7,984 bases of DNA from Bacteroidota bacterium. Its GTDB lineage: Bacteria; Bacteroidota; Ignavibacteria; UBA10030; UBA6906. This document shows, one piece after another, positions 6,801 through 7,984 of this stretch. The stretch is taken from positions 1 through 7,984 of the forward strand of contig DPLS01000329.1 of assembly GCA_003541875.1 (NCBI GenBank), read 5' to 3'. The notes below the pieces were generated by a model. It had not been told where the DNA came from, ran no database searches, and saw nothing but the letters and a program-made list of their open reading frames with translations. The first letter of the stretch is position 1. Each line of letters begins with the position of its first letter. The position numbers and the translations under genes are program-made.

Positions 6801-7984
6801 GGCCGAAGATTGAGAAGAAAGAGGACACTCTGTCTTGCATTGCGGAGAAGCTGACACCGACTTCGGCGGAACGACCCAGTGGATTAGCCGCACGATCGAA
6901 TCGTCCCTTACTTACGTCAATTATCATCCTTACATATAACAACCTGGACTTCACAAAGAAGTGCATTCAGTCGGTGCAGAGGAATACCAGGGCTCCCTAT
7001 GAGATCATTGTTGTCGATAATTGCAGCACAGATGGGACGCGCCGCTGGTTGGAGGAAATGAGAGAAAAGGAGCAGCTCCATTGCTGCATTCTCAACGAAG
7101 AGAATGTCGGGTTTCCCGCGGGCGTCAATCAGGCAATCAATCGAGCCCCGGGGGAGTACATCCTCCTTCTCAACAACGATACCATCGTGACCAAGGGTTG
7201 GCTTAAGAGGATGATTGATGTTGCTGAATCGGATCCGGCGATTGCTATTGTGGGTCCGATGAGCAATCTCGTGAGCGGTGTTCAAATGGATACAACCGCA
7301 AAGTACAAGGATATCGCGGGCATGCATGAACACGCCGCCGCGCTTGCACGGGTGAACAAGGGAGTGACACTTGCTTCCCCGCGGGTTGCTTTCCTCTGCA
7401 CGCTGATAAAAACGCAACTGGTCGACACGATTGGCGGTCTCGACGAACGATTCACGCCGGGCAATTTTGAAGATGATGATTTCTGTCTGCGTGCTCAGTT
7501 GGCAGGGTTCAAGACAGTGGTTGCAAAGGATGTGTTTATTCACCATTTCGGCTCGAAGAGTTTTGGTGCCGACGGTCGGGAGGCATACGCGAAGAGAATT
7601 GAGACGAACAGGAAGGTATTCGCAGAAAAGTGGGGGGCTGATCCGATTGAGATCTGGAAGGAGAAGAAAGAGTTCAGGAAGCGAAACATGCGTTATCCCT
7701 TGAGCAAAGACGAGGTCGTGCAGCACTTTGAGCGGGCGAAGATTCTTATTGAAGAAAAGGAACTGGCGCTCGCTTTGGTTTCTCTGAAAAAGGCCATCGA
7801 ATGCTTTTCATCATCGGAACGAAGGGGGAATGGAATTGAGTACTCTGACCTTCTCAACGCCACGGGCAATGTTGCACTGGCGGTAGGTGAGCTTGAGACT
7901 GCTGAGTCGTGTTTCAGGCGGGAACTCCGCCACTCGCGGGATCCTCTGAGGGCAGAGGCAGCGTTGGAGAAAGTGCGTCGTGCT
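3845..7984 (+). CDS. Giant multidomain glycosyltransferase: GT4 - GT4-like - TPR - GT2 - TPR (3' end outside window)
   Basis: The frame is open for 1380 codons from ATG 3845 to the last base, so the protein is longer still. There is no signal peptide or membrane helix. Module 1 (about 12-360) is a GT-B GT4 transferase: SGIHSGAEMG (27-36), VIHNGYD (162-168), FAGALVPEKG (186-195) and D274-PFPLTSI-E282 followed by AQASGCPVV, the GT4 E-x7-E site with Asp for the first Glu. Module 2 (about 384-757) is a second GT-B unit with HRPNADA (599-605), RYGAGMKGKI (669-678) and IGAEGM (693-698). Residues about 785-950 are TPR repeats. A basic linker leads to a GT-A GT2 module (about 1022-1285): TSIIILTYNN, VVDNCSTDGT with D1058, LLNNDT with metal-binding D1112, FEDDDFC (1208-1214) as general-base region and FIHHFGSKSF (H1233/H1234). 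TPR-like helices resume at about 1287. Each module probably adds one sugar to a surface glycan; donors and acceptor are unknown. A purine-rich GAAGAGAGA four bases before ATG is a weak ribosome site. Confidence 0.9.
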   Translation, partial: MTETPTHETGTKTRVIIFHTAHPFSPSGIHSGAEMGTIHLARALVSLGADVKVLGRITSGSGDYDGVWYEDIGQSFDIRLGLSRIRDEVDLLISITRADVLEASLVFPAIKKRMLWMQDSDIALTRADAPRINACTDRVVYVSLVLRELLEKQGIAPEKGVVIHNGYDPTVFYPRQVEVAMNRIMFAGALVPEKGILLLIEAFNILSLRDSDTELWIYGSETLWGYQQLFDQKRITFNNPRIHFAGKVTQQQLGEAYSRASLSVIPSLASKRLDPFPLTSIEAQASGCPVVVSNCGGLPEGVVDGISGVVFKGENANHLATVLEELLSDPAELSQMRRAAVDHVQGCFTWESIARQFLDAAKNSPSGALHAITTPRPGSSQGSKNILVVYEHLPAFDRTGGDFYAYSLFRSILAAGHKITLVARDTFADPGMTEHYRKEYARLGIEVHCLEQIQNVNGDLQRFTIKMVEEVVAGRRFDSVLIFWWHIAQQFSQQLRNLLPAARIVVNSVDIAYMRLLRQAALHDNVEEWYEAATTKRNELDAYAMADVVLAITEDDEAVLKKHLPGKCTAVVPYIHTLDPSTKGYAERRDLVFVAFFEHRPNADAAQFFVSKIFPLVRKQLPGIMLYLVGSAPPAEVKALACKDIIVTGFVPELKPYLQQARVSIVPMRYGAGMKGKIGQSLCEGAPVVTTSIGAEGMNLKDGEHVLIADGAEAFASAVVRLYKDQSLWEAIVRGGRQIVHERWSEERVGARLLDSLLETERSNERKEADRRFPIIDEEEKLSIVATGYDWYQQKFKESALAVFAESVKRYPDFASGYIGLAMCPYAERRFDEVSRLVLLARERSTESSGVITWEALALKGWGKMKPAVAKLRQALSLQPSNALALRTLADLLLKESRPKEAFENYRQLLQKYPADMEALMKTAEIAREAGQHESAVNLMQGALRSAQRTNDITAIRQIGQSLQEFSSGARHRGNGKRSAPAKHAGPKIEKKEDTLSCIAEKLTPTSAERPSGLAARSNRPLLTSIIILTYNNLDFTKKCIQSVQRNTRAPYEIIVVDNCSTDGTRRWLEEMREKEQLHCCILNEENVGFPAGVNQAINRAPGEYILLLNNDTIVTKGWLKRMIDVAESDPAIAIVGPMSNLVSGVQMDTTAKYKDIAGMHEHAAALARVNKGVTLASPRVAFLCTLIKTQLVDTIGGLDERFTPGNFEDDDFCLRAQLAGFKTVVAKDVFIHHFGSKSFGADGREAYAKRIETNRKVFAEKWGADPIEIWKEKKEFRKRNMRYPLSKDEVVQHFERAKILIEEKELALALVSLKKAIECFSSSERRGNGIEYSDLLNATGNVALAVGELETAESCFRRELRHSRDPLRAEAALEKVRRA
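6197..6694 (+). other. TPR block within the giant glycosyltransferase
   Basis: Residues about 785-950 of the giant protein show helical hairpins of TPR character. These include a YDWYQQKFKESALAVF hairpin with P-D-F-A-S-G-Y-I-G-L-A after it, AVAKLRQALSLQPSNALALRTLADLL, and KEAFENYRQLLQKYPADMEALMKTAEIAREAG. The spacing is near 34 residues, with Ala and Leu at the expected packing positions and Pro at the repeat ends. TPRs bind proteins, so this block could hold a protein acceptor or a partner enzyme between the GT-B pair and the GT2 domain. Confidence 0.75.
7703..7984 (+). other. Second TPR-like region, cut by the window end
   Basis: After the GT2 module, residues about 1287-1380 return to amphipathic helices with TPR-like periodicity (HFERAKILIEEKELALALVS, LLNATGNVALAVGELETAES, CFRREL). 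At least two hairpins are visible and more probably follow. The repeat match is less regular than in the first block. Confidence 0.55.

Noticed and set aside
6917..7726. 269-codon minus-strand frame opposite the GT2 module
   Set aside because: It coincides with the conserved GT2 motifs on the + strand and has no family signature of its own.
1..7984. CRISPR arrays, tRNA or rRNA genes, insertion sequences, attachment sites
   Set aside because: No regularly spaced direct repeats, cloverleaf patterns, rRNA-like sequence, transposase motifs or paired terminal repeats were seen on reading both strands.

Overview
The window is bacterial accessory sequence of roughly balanced base composition, with all recognisable genes on the + strand. 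It starts inside a phosphate acetyl/butyryltransferase-type gene and ends inside a very large glycosyltransferase gene. No rRNA, tRNA, CRISPR array or transposase was recognised. The phylum cannot be fixed from the sequence. Long TPR-glycosyltransferase proteins beside a Ptb-like enzyme would fit several Gram-negative lineages, including Bacteroidota/Chlorobiota-like groups, but this is only a weak guess.

Layout. (1) 1-567: C-terminal two-thirds of a Ptb/Pta-family CoA acyltransferase, followed immediately by a stem-loop that may terminate transcription. (2) 568-1003: a 436-bp stretch with no convincing gene, holding that stem-loop and a perfect 12-bp GC palindrome about 75 bp before the next gene. 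(3) 1004-2617: a three-part protein made of a left-handed beta-helix (hexapeptide) acyltransferase, a segment resembling a radical-SAM barrel without its cysteine cluster motif, and a C-terminal beta-sandwich-like domain. (4) 2604-3803: a protein with an N-terminal TPR-like region and a class I SAM methyltransferase domain, overlapping the previous gene. (5) 3845-7984 and beyond: one uninterrupted frame of at least 1380 codons carrying two GT-B (GT4-like) glycosyltransferase modules, a TPR block, a GT-A (GT2) glycosyltransferase module and a second TPR-like region.

Genes 3 to 5 are tightly packed (14-nt overlap, then a 41-nt gap) and look like one operon. Their predicted activities, O-acylation, methylation and several glycosyl transfers, are those of building and decorating a surface glycan, such as a lipopolysaccharide or capsule polymer or a glycan on an S-layer, flagellar or secreted protein. 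Two of the three proteins fuse catalytic domains to TPRs, so the enzymes may be scaffolded on each other or on a protein acceptor (inference). The most unusual object is the acyltransferase/radical-SAM-like/beta-sandwich fusion. The next is the size and module order of the glycosyltransferase. The Ptb-like gene belongs to acyl-CoA metabolism and is probably a separate unit.
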